Source: Platynereis dumerilii (Eukaryota > Annelida > Polychaeta > Phyllodocida > Nereididae). From it: a DNA stretch of 64,000 nucleotides. The stretch covers positions 1,922,001 through 1,986,000 of the forward strand of contig JAPTHN010000021.1 in the NCBI GenBank assembly GCA_026936325.1. The letters run 5' to 3'. Of this stretch, positions 22,805-34,370 are shown one piece after another. The notes beneath the pieces are model-generated. The model did not search any database. It was not told where the DNA came from and worked only from the letters and a program-made list of their open reading frames with translations. The translations under genes and the position numbers were made by a program. Within the stretch, counting starts at the first letter, position 1. Each line of letters opens with the position of its first letter.

Positions 22805-25800
22805 ATGGAAGATCAAAGCCAGGTTGTTTTATGTATTTGTCTATTAGTGCGTAAATTTTGTTTCCAGCCTCTAGTAACTGTTCTGGGGGAGGGTTTGCTT
22901 AGTGGTAGCACGCTGAGCTGTCGTTCAATCGCTGGGTCCTGGGTTCGAATCCGGCTCTTGCAGGGTCACCTGGGCCTATAATGGTGGGTGGCTGTTTCAA
23001 TCATCCTTCGCCACATTGCCGTGTCTTCCTCCTGTCCTAATTAGCCTAACAAGTGCATATACACAGGACATAAAGCCCCAATCATCCATCTATGTATCAT
23101 TCTTGTAGAAATAAATAATATATTTTGTTTCGTTGCAGCCTGTGCTGTATAACTACTTTAGGAGTTCGTCGTCATGGAGGGTTCGTATAGGTGAGAAATG
23201 TTTTTCATTGATTTACCGTATTTTCTGTATTAAAAGCACACCCCTTAATAAAAGCCCACCCTTTCCATAAAGAACCAATTTTAATCAAAATTCCATCAAA
23301 ATGTGACTTTATCCAAAGTTTTTAAGGCAAAAAACTGTTAATCTCATCATTACATGTGCCCAACGGGCTCCTAAAGCGGACAAGGGGTAAACTGATGTTA
23401 TTCGTGTTACAGTTTGTCTCATCTCACATGCGAACTAACGTTTGGCCTGATTCCTCAGCCTCCAGAAGTCACACAGTAGAAATACACCTACCTGCGTGTA
23501 GATTAGCTGTTTTGCAATGTGAATGTCACATTTTCGCGATGTTTTTTCGCCGATTTTCTGCCATTTTTGATGACGGCAGTCTATTCATACTTGTTGACAC
23601 TTTGTGACACAACCAATCTTTGAGCTCACAAAGGGCAATGACGTCACAATAGTGCACTGTACTAGCGCCTCTCCACACTTAGTTCCAGCCATTGGTATTG
23701 GTACCAATTCTCCTAGCTCATGCCATGGTTTAAAATTGAATGAACAAAAAGTGCTAAATTCGAGTTCGCATGCTAGATGAGACATACTGTAATAGATAAT
23801 TCTAGGTAGCCCACTCAGGTGCTGATGAGACGTTAAAAAAAGGCAACTCTAAGTAATGAATGTTGTATCTTTATGTTATAAAATAAATATTGTATCTTGA
23901 TATTAGAGAACTAAACTCTTAAGAATATTTAAGGTTGGCAAATGATGTGCATTGACATGATTTCTCATATTTTTCAGCTCTTGCCATGAAAGGAATTGAC
24001 TACGAGTACAAAGCAGTTCACCTTGTCAAAGGGGAACAGGTTGGTTTGATTAATTATGTTTTATTATATTTTTATTTATTTATCATTTGCAGGCCACTTG
24101 TCCTTTGCCATTTTCTGCTCTTTGTAAGATGATTTAAAGCTATTAGATCTGCCGATTCTGTGTAAAAATTTAACTTCTTTAAAGTAAAGTAAAGTAAAGT
24201 ATTTATTGACCATATTTACATATATGTACAATGCTATTTACATTTTCCATCACCAAAATGCAATATATATGGGTGAAGTCATTTTAAACGAGGCCAGCCA
24301 GGATTTTGACCTTTAACAGGACATAAAAAATGTTTGGCTAGTAATAAGTTCTCTAAAATTCTCTGAGATGTAGAAAATAATTTTGTCTTCATAATAAATC
24401 CACTTTTACATGAAATTATGGCTTCGTTATTGGGACCAGGGACCGCAAACTCTCAAAATGGTCCTTTTTTGGGGGTGTCAAACGTCACATTTTCAAACAG
24501 TGTTACTTAGACAGCTGATGGTAAGCAACTGAAGTAAGTTATGCTCAGTTTTTTTAATTTTAGTGACTACCTATATACCTGAACTTAATTCTTTTAATTC
24601 CATTTGGTATGTGAAATGTTCTGGGAATATTTCTCGGGCCACCGAAACCTCCCGTCACGTACATCATAAATGTCAAACATGGTAAATCCAGAAAAAAAGT
24701 TTTCTAAAAATGGGTTTTTTTCCTATTTAAGTAGCGTTTGGTTGATTTATTTTCCACTGAATCAAGAAAGTCTATGATAAATAATCACATACCAGTCAGC
24801 TTTAAAAGGGATATCCAGCTATAGATAAATGGTCGCAGTCCAAACATTGCACCTGTGGTCACTGAAAAAATTCTCACCTACAGGACGGCAAAATTTCAAT
24901 CAAAAATTTTGACACACCCAGTAATATTTTTGTGGGTTTGTATGCTGCCAAAATAAGTATTCCACAAGATTTATCTAAAATGTTTAAAAGGATATCCTAC
25001 AGAGCAGAAAAGGCTGTGATATGGAGGATGCAAATTTTGAATGTCAATAATTCTGGGATTCTCACCTACAGGACAGATATGATGTAACGTCACTGATAGA
25101 GGTGTTCTCATGTGCAGAGAAGCATCACATCAATCAAAATTTTTCATTTTGCTGTGAATAATAAGTTTTGTTTCTGAAATTGGCCTTGCATGAAGATACA
25201 GGACTGTCACACAACAAAATGTGTCATATGTCAAAAAGTATCAAACTGGTACATCATAATGGACAGTACATCATTATTGACCAAGAAGTAATTATTGGTC
25301 AATTATGATGTACAGATGAATTTTCGTGCTTTCTGATATGAAAAGATTACCAAAGTAGAGAAAAGTTGTGTTAATTAAATTCCCAGACTTCTGTTGTCCT
25401 TGTCATGAGATTTCACACATGCATTTCATTCTTATCTAACAATAACATAGATTCTTTGATGTACATCATATTTGACGCTCGTAATGTCAAGTATGATGTA
25501 CAGCATAAATCTTAGATATATGACAGTAATCTCTACATTAAATTGAGAATTATAATATATTTTGGCTAGCTTCATTTACTAATGCAGTTTATCTCAACAA
25601 TACAATGTGTTTGATTTCGTTCAGCCAAGATTAATAGGCGTACATCATAATTGACACTTTGTGTAAAATTCTTCTGATTATTTGTATTTTTACTGTTGTT
25701 ATGAATGAGGATTTTAACAAATCTAATTTACCTTACTTATTCTTTTATATATTTTATGGAATTTCAGAGAATTTAAGTTCTAGCTTGAGTCGGTTATTCA

Positions 25801-26737
25801 TATTCAATGTTTGGTGCATGTGTGTAGCTTCTGGCAACTTATTTTCCAGCTTCTCTTGGTGAAATTTATCTTTTTTGTTATATAAGGGGGAATTACCATT
25901 TGACACTTGTTTGTTTTTATTGATATGTTTATAATTGCATTTACTGGTAAAGTTTATTAATACACAATTTGACTTAATTTTTTAAACTTGGTCAATTATG
26001 ATGTACGTTTGACAGAATTCTCACCTACAGGACTATGTCAAATATGATGTAACGCTAAAAATATGCCTATATCTTTTACACAACAGGTTAGATGGCTTGG
26101 ATTTTACCATTCTCTCATACATCCTGTGTGTTTTTACATTTTAATCCAAAAATTTACTGAGTATTCCTGTGTGCTTTATTTTGACACAACATCGAAGAAG
26201 CATAATTGACGAACATATATTTTTGTTCCGTCAATGTGTGTATTTCAAAGCAAAATGGTAATTTGTCAGCTAAAATTGTTTTAAATGATCATCTATACCT
26301 GGAACAATGATTATATGATCAATGTTTGCTATTATCAACAATAGGGATTAAATAAAGTGGAGTCAACCAAAATTTCTCACCTACGTGACGACATAGACTC
26401 TCCTTAGTAAAATTCCAGTTGGGGCAGTGTCAGTGTAACTTAAGGTCATAAAAAGTATATTTCATAAAAATTAAGACTATGGAGCACAGGCTGGATAAGG
26501 AAAACATCCTAAAACATGCATTTTAAAATTTACCTTTATGTGACACTTTTGGCCTCATTTAAAATGACTTCACCCATATGGCAGGCTGACGCCAATGCAG
26601 GCGTATTTGCCTTTATCAGTAAATATATGTAAAGTGAATATCATATTAATCAAGCACAAAATATAACCAGTGAAGCATTATCCTATATTTTTATCACAAT
26701 ATTTACTTTAGTCATATTTAGCCTGTAGTCATTGCTT

Positions 26738-26801
<64 letters not shown>

Positions 26802-29553
26802 GATATTTTATTGAATTGACATTATAATTGAACATTATAATTTCAGAAACAAGATGACTACAAGGCCTTGAACCCAATGTGTGTGTTACCAACTCTGCTT
26901 ATTGATGGTCTCACTCTTACGGAATCCGTAAGTCAATTAGATAATCTGTAAATCCTAATTGTACGCAACTTGGCCAGTTGAAAAATTCTTGGCTGCCAAT
27001 CGCTGGGTCCAGCAGTGTTGGAGTCGAGGCCAGGACATCCGAGTCCAAGGCAAGGCCAAGGATTTGGCATCCGAGACCGAGGCAAGGCCGAGGCCATCAA
27101 AATATGGCCCCGAGGCCTGCCTCGAGGACGAGGCCAGTCCCGAGGCCTCTATCTCTGGCACAAAGACACCCGAGACCGAGGCAAGGCCAAGGATTTGGTA
27201 TCCGAGACCGAGCCAAGACCGAGGCCATCAAAATATGGCTCCGAGGCCGGCCTCGAGGACGAGGCCAGCCTCGAGGACTCCAACACTGGGGTCCAGTGTT
27301 CAAAATCAGCTCTTACCGGGTCACCTGAGCCTATGTTGGATGTTTCAATCATCCTTCGCCTGATTGCCATGTCCTTCTCCTGTCCTAATTAACCTACCAA
27401 GTGCATAAATACAGGACGTTAAGCCCCAATCATCCATCCATCGTTGTATGAAACCATGTCTTGTGAAATTGTACATGGCTGAAATTAAATATATCGGTTG
27501 ACCTTAGAAATGACCTTATTTAATTTCAGTATAATCTGCACACTTATTTTTCTTCCATAAAATGGATCTCACTAATCGTATTGTATTGCTTTAATTTCAT
27601 GACATATTAATTTATTTGCAGCTTCCCATCATTGAGTACCTGGATGAAACCCGGCCGGAAAATAAAATCATGCCAGATGACCCTGTGAAGAGGTTTCAAG
27701 TGAGTGTACATCAATGACACTGAATCCAAATCACAATTCCTTGCCTATTGTATTTGTTAAGCTCAGCATTGGCGCCAGTTTAATTTTAAAGCAGTGGGCC
27801 AAATTGGGCTGAGGCTATCACAGAAGATGCCCAGGGAAACTTAGGATTTTTTATGCACAAACATCAATGCTTTGTCCAAAAAGTGATGTTACAAATGCCC
27901 CACCAGCCCCACCTACACTGACGCCACTGTCTTTTTTTCATTTTTTTTTTTCATGTTAACAAGCCCTTTGGGGTTTAATGCCTGTATTTATCTTGGCACC
28001 TTAAATTGATACTGCTTATGGCTGAAAAAAACAAACAAACAGATAATTTAGATGTATTTTGTATGACTCACTGTTGGCTTATTTATCTTGACCATATTCT
28101 GGGATACTTTCTCTTACTATTTATTACTTTTATCTACTGTTCAGTTTGTCAAGTTCATCTCTCCTAACTTGCATGAAACGCCATGAATATTTAATATTTA
28201 ATTTCATCTGAAAATGTATTAAATTTCAGTCTCGAAGAATTGCAGAGATCATCAACTCAGGGATCCAGCCTGTTCAGAATTTGAACGTATTGATACGAGT
28301 GGTAGAACTTTCTGGTGACTCGAATTACAAAATGAAGTACGCCAATGAAATCATCACCAGGGGATTTGATGGTAAGATATCAGTCATTGACTTAAGATAA
28401 TAAGAATATTTAATATTAACATAGGTCAAAATTTTGAAAATCATGGGAAAACCATTTAAGTAGCAATACTCTGCTTTAACATTTTGTACTATTCTTAACA
28501 GCTTCTAACAATGACTTGAAATTTTAGTTTGAGATTGTTTCCATCCCATTCTACCAAAGTAATCTTTCTAGTAGAGGTGTAATGCTGTGACTTAAATTAG
28601 AACTCTATTGTTGAGCGCAGCAAGTAACAGTATTTACAGGGGCATTTTAATCTGAACAGAATTTTAAATAATTTGGAACATTTCCTGTAAAACAGGTAAT
28701 AATTGCACAGCCGGCTGCAAGCTGATATAAAATGGACATTTGTCTAATTTCCTATAGAAATGATTGCTGTTCTATCATTCCATCTGTTTCTATTCATTCA
28801 GCCATAGAACCTTTCCTCAAGGAGACTGCTGGGCGATACTGCGTGGGAGATTCCGTTTCCATTGCCGATATCTCGCTTGTTCCTCAGGTGTACAATGCCA
28901 AAAGGTAGGTCATGTGAATGCAGTAGGGTTCTTTATCATTTTTCGAGTGCGATATGATATGTATCATCCATACACAATTGCTATATAAAACGATATGTAT
29001 CGTCGATATCGTATTGAGCTAAAAATGTGCACCAACAAAATTTTGTGAAAGATCCTTGCAGAAGAAACTTGTATTTCTAAGTATATAAAACCTAAATGCG
29101 CAAACAATTCAATATTGGGACAATTTCACTAATGTATAATTTTGAATCTTTTATGCTGTCTATTATACTTGTTTTAAAATAATGCTGATGAAAAGTTATG
29201 TGAAACACTAATTTTTTTTGGGGGGGGGGGGGCGGAACCCACAAATGCAATGTAGTAATATTCTTAACTAAATGATTAAAAGGTTTTTTATGCTGACCAT
29301 TGATTTATTTACTTTTCACAGATCTATACAACATGAAAGGTTCATGTGTGTTTCTTTCATTTGGTTAATATTAATATGGTCTGTCAGGACGTAGCCTGTA
29401 TTTTAATCAAATTTTTCTTTCTCGCTCAGATACGATGTGGACATGAAAAAGTATCCTACTATAGCTCGAGTTAATGATGCGCTTGAAGAACTGGAAGCCT
29501 TCAAGAAAGCCGATTATAAGAAGCAGCCTGATTGTCCTGATGATCTCAAATAA
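22805..29553 (+). CDS. GSTZ1: Glutathione S-transferase zeta / maleylacetoacetate isomerase, 8 exons, ~219 aa
   Basis: The enzyme isomerises maleylacetoacetate to fumarylacetoacetate in tyrosine catabolism, using glutathione in the cytosol. Coding exons: 22805-22822, 23139-23190, 23978-24039, 26847-26927, 27622-27699, 28230-28371, 28802-28904 and 29430-29553. Every junction is GT-AG and in frame. The zeta signature [15 protein letters not shown] lies at residues 12-26; the catalytic Ser is present, but the usual Cys of SSCS is Ser. Next come ALNPM and LPTL (cis-Pro loop), [10 protein letters not shown], then the helical domain with [25 protein letters not shown] and LVPQVYNA. The length matches the family (about 216). 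The first exon (MEDQSQ) is inferred from frame, a CAG|GT donor and the human start pattern, and is the least certain part. Possible poly(A) signals are at 29904, 30493 and 30617. Confidence 0.93.
22886..23095 (+). mobile_element. tRNA-derived SINE in GSTZ1 intron 1
   Basis: RNA polymerase III promoter parts are visible: A-box-like TTGCTTAGTGG at 22895-22905 and a perfect B box GGTTCGAATCC at 22942-22952. The body (ggtcacctgggcctat, gctgtttcaatcatccttcgcc) leads to the tail 'ggacataaagccccaatcatccatc'. Two further partial copies at 21228 and 26985 share the body, so this is a repeat family and not a tRNA gene; a tRNA fold is not completed. Confidence 0.85.
23205..23290. repeat. Possible MITE end fragment
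   Basis: 'ttaccgtattttctgtattaaaagcacacccc' with the repeated 'ttaataaaagcccaccc' looks like the end of a common invertebrate MITE type. No partner end was found within the intron. Confidence 0.25.
24177..26645 (-). mobile_element. LINE 3' tail, reverse orientation, split by a later transposon
   Basis: On the minus strand the left part (24177-24269) reads as a LINE end: AATAAA followed by (ACTTT)n. The right part (26577-26645) continues the same sequence once the 24270-26576 element and one TA are removed ('gcaatata' joins 'tggcaggctg'). It has no reading frame. The split gives the relative ages: LINE tail first, DNA element second. Confidence 0.5.
24270..26576. mobile_element. TA-flanked TIR transposon, 2,307 bp, non-autonomous, in a GSTZ1 intron
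   Basis: TIRs begin TGGGTGAAGTCATTTTAAAC at the left and TGGGTGAAGTCATTTTAAAT in inverted form at the right, extending through 'gaggcca' (27 bp, one mismatch). TA flanks both ends (24268-24269, 26577-26578), the mark of a Tc1/mariner-type target. Inside, 'ctcacctacaggac' occurs at about 24873, 25061, 26020 and (varied) 26376. 'gtacatcataattgac' in both orientations occurs at least seven times. Arms 25266-25283 and 25296-25313 form a hairpin (17 of 18 pairs). No transposase reading frame is present. Confidence 0.85.
26738..26800. repeat. (CTAT)n microsatellite
   Basis: About 15 uninterrupted CTAT/ATCT tetranucleotides lie 46 bp upstream of GSTZ1 exon 4. It is expected to be length-polymorphic. 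Confidence 0.95.
26985..27445 (+). mobile_element. SINE copy with an internal GAGGC-rich block
   Basis: The outer parts match the SINE at 22886-23095: 'caatcgctgggtcc' at the left, then 'tcagctcttaccgggtcacctg', 'gtttcaatcatccttcgcc' and the tail 'ggacgttaagccccaatcatccatcc'. Between them, 27020-27290 is a block of iterated gaggc/gaggcaaggcc words homologous to 6590-6790. The block replaces the tRNA-like promoter region, so this copy looks transcriptionally dead or chimeric. It lies in the intron between GSTZ1 exons 4 and 5. Confidence 0.65.
28929..29020 (+). mobile_element. Possible left end of an hAT-like element related to the one at 4222
   Basis: 'tagggttctttatcattttt' followed by repeated gatatg/atcgtcgatatcg words resembles the left end at 4222 (tagggctctatatcgatac, then gatacgatac). 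No right end or target duplication was found in the intron. Confidence 0.3.
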
Positions 29554-30640
29554 GCTGATGAACTATTACCTCAAAGGCTCAAACTACATCTTAGATCTTC
29601 CGTGTCGTAGTCTTTACTCCCTTGTCAACATGACAGCATGTTGGTGTTTGTTTTTAACCTGATATAGGTTGGTTTTGTATTTGATACTGAAAAAGACCCC
29701 CTGGCCGATAAATGGCTTCCCAAAATATTATCACTGTTTTCACAATGTCAATATTGTGGTATGTGATATTGTTATATAGGCCTATTTATAAATTTTCAAT
29801 ATATCGTGTATGCCCTAACTTATCGACTCATTCAACAACTCAGGCTCGGTGAAGAAAACAACAAAAGGTATTAGATTTTCAAGCTCTGATATTGAAACAT
29901 AATAATAAAGCGTATAGATGTTCTTACAATGATATTATTTCCTATGATCTAAATGGGTGATGTATAATATTAGTATTTTATGAAAGGCTGTGTTTATCCT
30001 ATTTACTAGTGTTATACGAATTATAAGATGTACATAATTGGTGCTGATATTATACTTTCCAGTTTTGTTGAATGAAATTTTCTTATTGGCAGCCCTGTAA
30101 AAGTACTACGCAAGATTTTACAAATGCACTGTATTTATAGGAATATGGATGACAGATTTCTGAGTTACAGTGAATCATGGCGTAAATTATGCATTCCTGT
30201 TCTAACAAATTTGATATAATGTATTGCACTGATGTGAGATTATTAGTATTATATTGTTTTGTGAATATATTTCAAAAGTTATTTAGGATTTTTTTTGTCA
30301 ATAATTACTTGTTAAGTTTTGCAGATTCAAGTGAATTCTTATTCAAATCGTCTTTTAATCTGAATCAAATGTTGTCCATTGCATTTTAACTGAAAGTGTT
30401 ACTGTAATAATATAACACGATATTTATAAAGAGCTCACTAGAAAATTCAATATATAGTATGACTGATCTGAACACAACTGTACTTAAATATTAATAAAGT
30501 TGTAAATGATAAATTGAATAGTTTGAGGGTACACCGAGGTAAATCTGAAGTATGAAATTTAGTTGTAAGACGTTTTGTAAATTGCAAAATGATCATGTAT
30601 GAATTTATGATTTGACAATAAATAGCATGCCTGGTTTGTT
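29554..30640 (+). other. Probable GSTZ1 3' untranslated region
   Basis: There is no gene in this AT-rich stretch. AATAAA hexamers at 29904-29909, 30493-30498 and 30617-30622 are candidate polyadenylation signals. An hAT-like tip (gttagggcatacacgatat on the minus strand) ends near 29817, so the UTR may contain a small MITE. Confidence 0.5.
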
Positions 30641-31094
30641 GCTAAGTTACTGTCTGGTAGGTATGGTTTCTGTTGTGGAAGTAGTGTAATAGCCGCTCTA
30701 CATATATGTATATGTATTTGGGAAGTATGATAGAATCATTAAAATTATAAAAATTGTTATTGGTGTACACTGGAGATTTGAATGAGCTAAATTTTTGATG
30801 GTATTGAAATAAAATACCAGTATATCAGTCTTGGTTTCATGTATTTTTGAGAATTTATTGTTCTGCATGTACAATGTATTAAAACTGGCCTGATGGCCAG
30901 GTTGATTAAGGAGTTGCTCCTTGGTGAGCTTCAAAGGTCCTAGGTACCATTTCTGTTAAGGGAACTTGGTGGCTGAGTGGTTACAGTCCCCAGTCCAATG
31001 TTCATGTTGAAAGTATTTGTCTGTAATGGTGCAAACTTTGGCAGTGAATTAAAATTATAATTTTTGTCTAACTTGTCTGGGCTGGTTGTTATTG

Positions 31095-34000
31095 TCGTAA
31101 TTTGTCAAAGGACTAGTGATTTGTCCAGATATTGTAAACGATAATTTGGCAACTGACAAGTGATGGACTGGTATGTCTGCAGACCAGCATTCTAATTTGC
31201 CAAGATACTAGTATTCTAATTTGCCAAGAGACTAGTATTCTGATTTGCCAAGAGACTATTCTGATTTGTTAAGTGACTAGTATTCTGCTTTGCCAAGAGA
31301 CTAACATTCTGATTTGTCAAGAGACTTAGTATCCTGATTTGTCAAGAGACTAGTATTCGGATTTGTCAAGAGACTTGTATTCTGATTTGTCAAGAGACTA
31401 GTATTCTGATTTGTTAAGAGACTTATCCTGATTTGTCAAGAGACTAGTATTCTGATTTGTCAAGAGACTTGTATTCTGATTTTTCGAGAAATTGTATTCT
31501 GATTTGTCAGGAGGAGATGATTTGTCAAGAGACAAGTGTTCTGATTTGTGAAAAACTAGTATTCATGATTTGTCCCAAGACTGGGATTCCAATTATCTAG
31601 AGACAACTGCTCCGTTTTTTCCATAGGACAGGCTTCAAGGTCTTAGTCAGGAGTTACTGCCACAAGTGTGAAAAAATTCTTGATGCCACAAAAACATATC
31701 ATAGATTCTAAAATATATTCCATCTTGTGTAAAAAATTGTCCTCTTTGTGATGGTGACCTGTTTAAGTGTCTTTATAATGACCTCAAGTTACTATCTTAC
31801 CATTTAAGTGAAAAAACGTGCGAAAAATGCTCATTTTCGGTGACAAACTTTTCAGACATCAAAGTTTGACTGTCTCTCTCTTGCTAGATATCAAAGTTTC
31901 ATGATAATTGAAGGTACCATGACGTTCCCTATTGTCCAAAGCTTAAAATGGCATCCAGTTTGAGTAATTTGCACCAATATATGTGGCTCTGTGAACAGAA
32001 TATTGAAACATAGTCAAGTGACAAAAGTAAAAAAAAAAATTATTAAAATGGCGTGAAGCTCCCATTTGATTATTATTTTTTTCAATGTCACTTAGATATT
32101 TATGGACATGAATTATATATCAATGTGTTCAGAAGGACCAGACGAAGGCAATAGACTGCATAAAAATGTCCCTGATTTGCGTTTTTAGGATCACACACAC
32201 AAAACATGAAGCTGCTGCTTTCCACTTCTGGATGTGTGAAAAAAATATGTCGTTTTTCTAAATAACTTGCATTTTGTCAATTTTTGTCAGACAGGTCTGA
32301 AAGTCAAACTCGTTATGCGCAGATAGTTATATTAAAACGAGTTTGTGTTAATTTTTCGATATCTGCCTCCATTAAACACTGATTAAAAAATACAAGTTCT
32401 GAAATCAGCAATTCCTTGGTTTGGGTTAAACTTATCGGAAATATACCGGGAGGTTGTTGGTACTCAAAATGAAGCTGATTTTCTGCTGAGTTTGATGGTG
32501 TAAAAATTATTGCAATGAATATTAAGCGAAATATAAGAAACCGCGACTTAGCACCACAAAATGTTTGTAATTTCAACAAAAATTTAATATCCATGTAGTT
32601 ATCGTAGTTTTTGATGCACCATCATAGAATTCAAGTATATTTATTTGTGGTGTTAGAGCAGCTTTATTACTGAAGCCATAGATCTACAGACAAATTTATA
32701 ATATTTTACTGGGGTATCTAGCCCACCTCACTGAGGGGCTTTACAAATAGGGGTGTAACTTGCAAAATAAAAGAGTGGGTGCATTTTTTTCTTCAAAATT
32801 GAATTCCTGACAAAATTTTACATAAGATAGGCTGAAATTCGAATAAATTTTGTGTAAGCTAGAAAGTGGAGAGTTTGGCAGTAATTCCTGACCAAGATCT
32901 TAAAGCCTGTCTATAGAGTTGTATTCTGATATGTCAATAAACTAGTAGATTTGTTAAGAGACCAGTTTACTGATATGTCAAGGGACTAGAGTTCTGATTT
33001 TTCAGGAGACAAGTATTCTTTGGAGAATAAGTTTCTACAACCAACTCCTGAGTGTTAACAACAACAAACACATCGAGTCATCCTGTGTTTCACTCGCATG
33101 TGAACAAGACCTCCAGATGAGAGGTTGAAACATCATGTCTTCACATTGTAAGTCTCCAGCGAACAATGATATTACATGTATACAAACAAGTATTCTTATT
33201 TGTCTTGAGACTAGTGTTCTGCTTTGTCAAGAGACTAAAATTTCGGATTTACCAGGATACTGCTATTCTGATTTGTCAAGAGAATAGTATTCTGATTTGT
33301 AAGAGACTTGTATTCTGATTTGTCAAGAGTCTAGTGTTGTTGATTTATCAAGAGACTTGTTTTGTGATTTTGTCAAGAGGCTGTTATTCTGATTTCCCTT
33401 AGACTGATATTCTGATTTGTCTTGAGTCCAGTATTCTTATTTTCAAGAGACCAGCATTCTATTTTTTCAAGAGCCTAGTAGTATTTTGATTTTTTCAAGG
33501 GACTAGTGTTATGATTTGTCAAGAGACTAGTATTCTGATTTTTTCAAGGGACTTGTGTTATGATTTGTCAAGAAACTAGTATTTCATTTTGTCAAGAGAC
33601 TAGTTTTCTGATTAGTTGTGCGACAAATATTCTTATTAGTCTAGAGACTTGTGCTCTGATTTGTCAAGAGACTTGAATTCTGATTCATCAAGAGACTTGT
33701 CTAGTATTCTGATTTTCAAGAAACTTGTATTCTGATTGGTCAAGAGACATAGTATTCTGATTAGTGAAGAGACTAGTATCCTGATTTGAGACAAGTATTC
33801 TGATTTTTCTTGTGATTTGTATTCAATTTGCCAAGAGACTAGTGTTCTGTTTGTTTGTTCTTGTTTTTTGTGGTTTGCATAGTTGTGTTCCAATTTGAAT
33901 TTGTTATGAAACTTATAGTCTAATTTGTCTGATAACTAGTCATATTCCATTTGTCTAGAGACTAATATTTAGGAAATAGTAATTTGTCGAATAACTAGTA

Positions 34001-34370
34001 TAGTAATCAGATTTTCTCATGGTAAGAAATTTTGAGACTAGTTGCTCTGGGGATTAGTACATTGTTTTGTGTTGGGACCAGTATTATATATTTTTCCAAG
34101 CAAGTGTCTATTGCTGTAATTCATCTCGAGATTGCTATTGTGGTTTATCACGAGCAGCATTCTAGTTTGTGTTGAGACTTGTGTTCTTATTTGAGTCATA
34201 TATCTAATGAAAGTCCAAAGAATGTTATTCTGATCTGTACGGATGCTTGAATTCTCATCTCTTAGGGTGTAGTAGGACTTCTGATGTATTTCATGACCAG
34301 TTTTCTGATTTTTAATGAGATTCTGGTATGTTTGGGCAATCAGTATTCTGATTTAGGCATATCTTAATGC
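31095..34370. repeat. Degenerate 24-bp minisatellite, unit about 'tattctgatttgtcaagagactag'
   Basis: Dozens of imperfect units run from about 31095 to 31620 and again from 32920 to 34370. They decay toward the right edge, where only 'ttctgattt' and 'agact' pieces remain. The gap is filled by the transposon at 31627-32911. A second non-repeat patch at about 33020-33190 may be another insertion. Open frames across it merely follow the 24-nt period. Confidence 0.85.
31627..32911. mobile_element. TIR transposon of 1,285 bp inserted in the minisatellite
   Basis: The left end GACAGGCTTCAAGGTCTTAG and the inverted right end GACAGGCTTTAAGATCTTGG match over about 36 bp with four differences, through 'gtcagga.ttactgcca'. 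Flanks are CATAG (31622-31626) and TATAG (32912-32916), perhaps a 4-5-bp target duplication. The surrounding minisatellite resumes immediately on both sides, which fixes the borders. No transposase frame was recognised; a 93-codon minus-strand frame at 32313-32594 has no known motif. Confidence 0.8.

Noticed and set aside
22886-22960. tRNA gene
   Set aside because: A and B boxes are present, but no complete cloverleaf or anticodon arm is evident, and the body and tail are shared with two other repeat copies. It is a SINE.
26955-27392. Several overlapping 68-134-codon frames on both strands
   Set aside because: All lie on the GAGGC-rich repeat, whose composition lacks stops in many phases.
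31190-34370. CRISPR-like alternation of repeat and spacer
   Set aside because: Units are degenerate, contiguous and without unique spacers of constant length, and the DNA is eukaryotic. It is a minisatellite.
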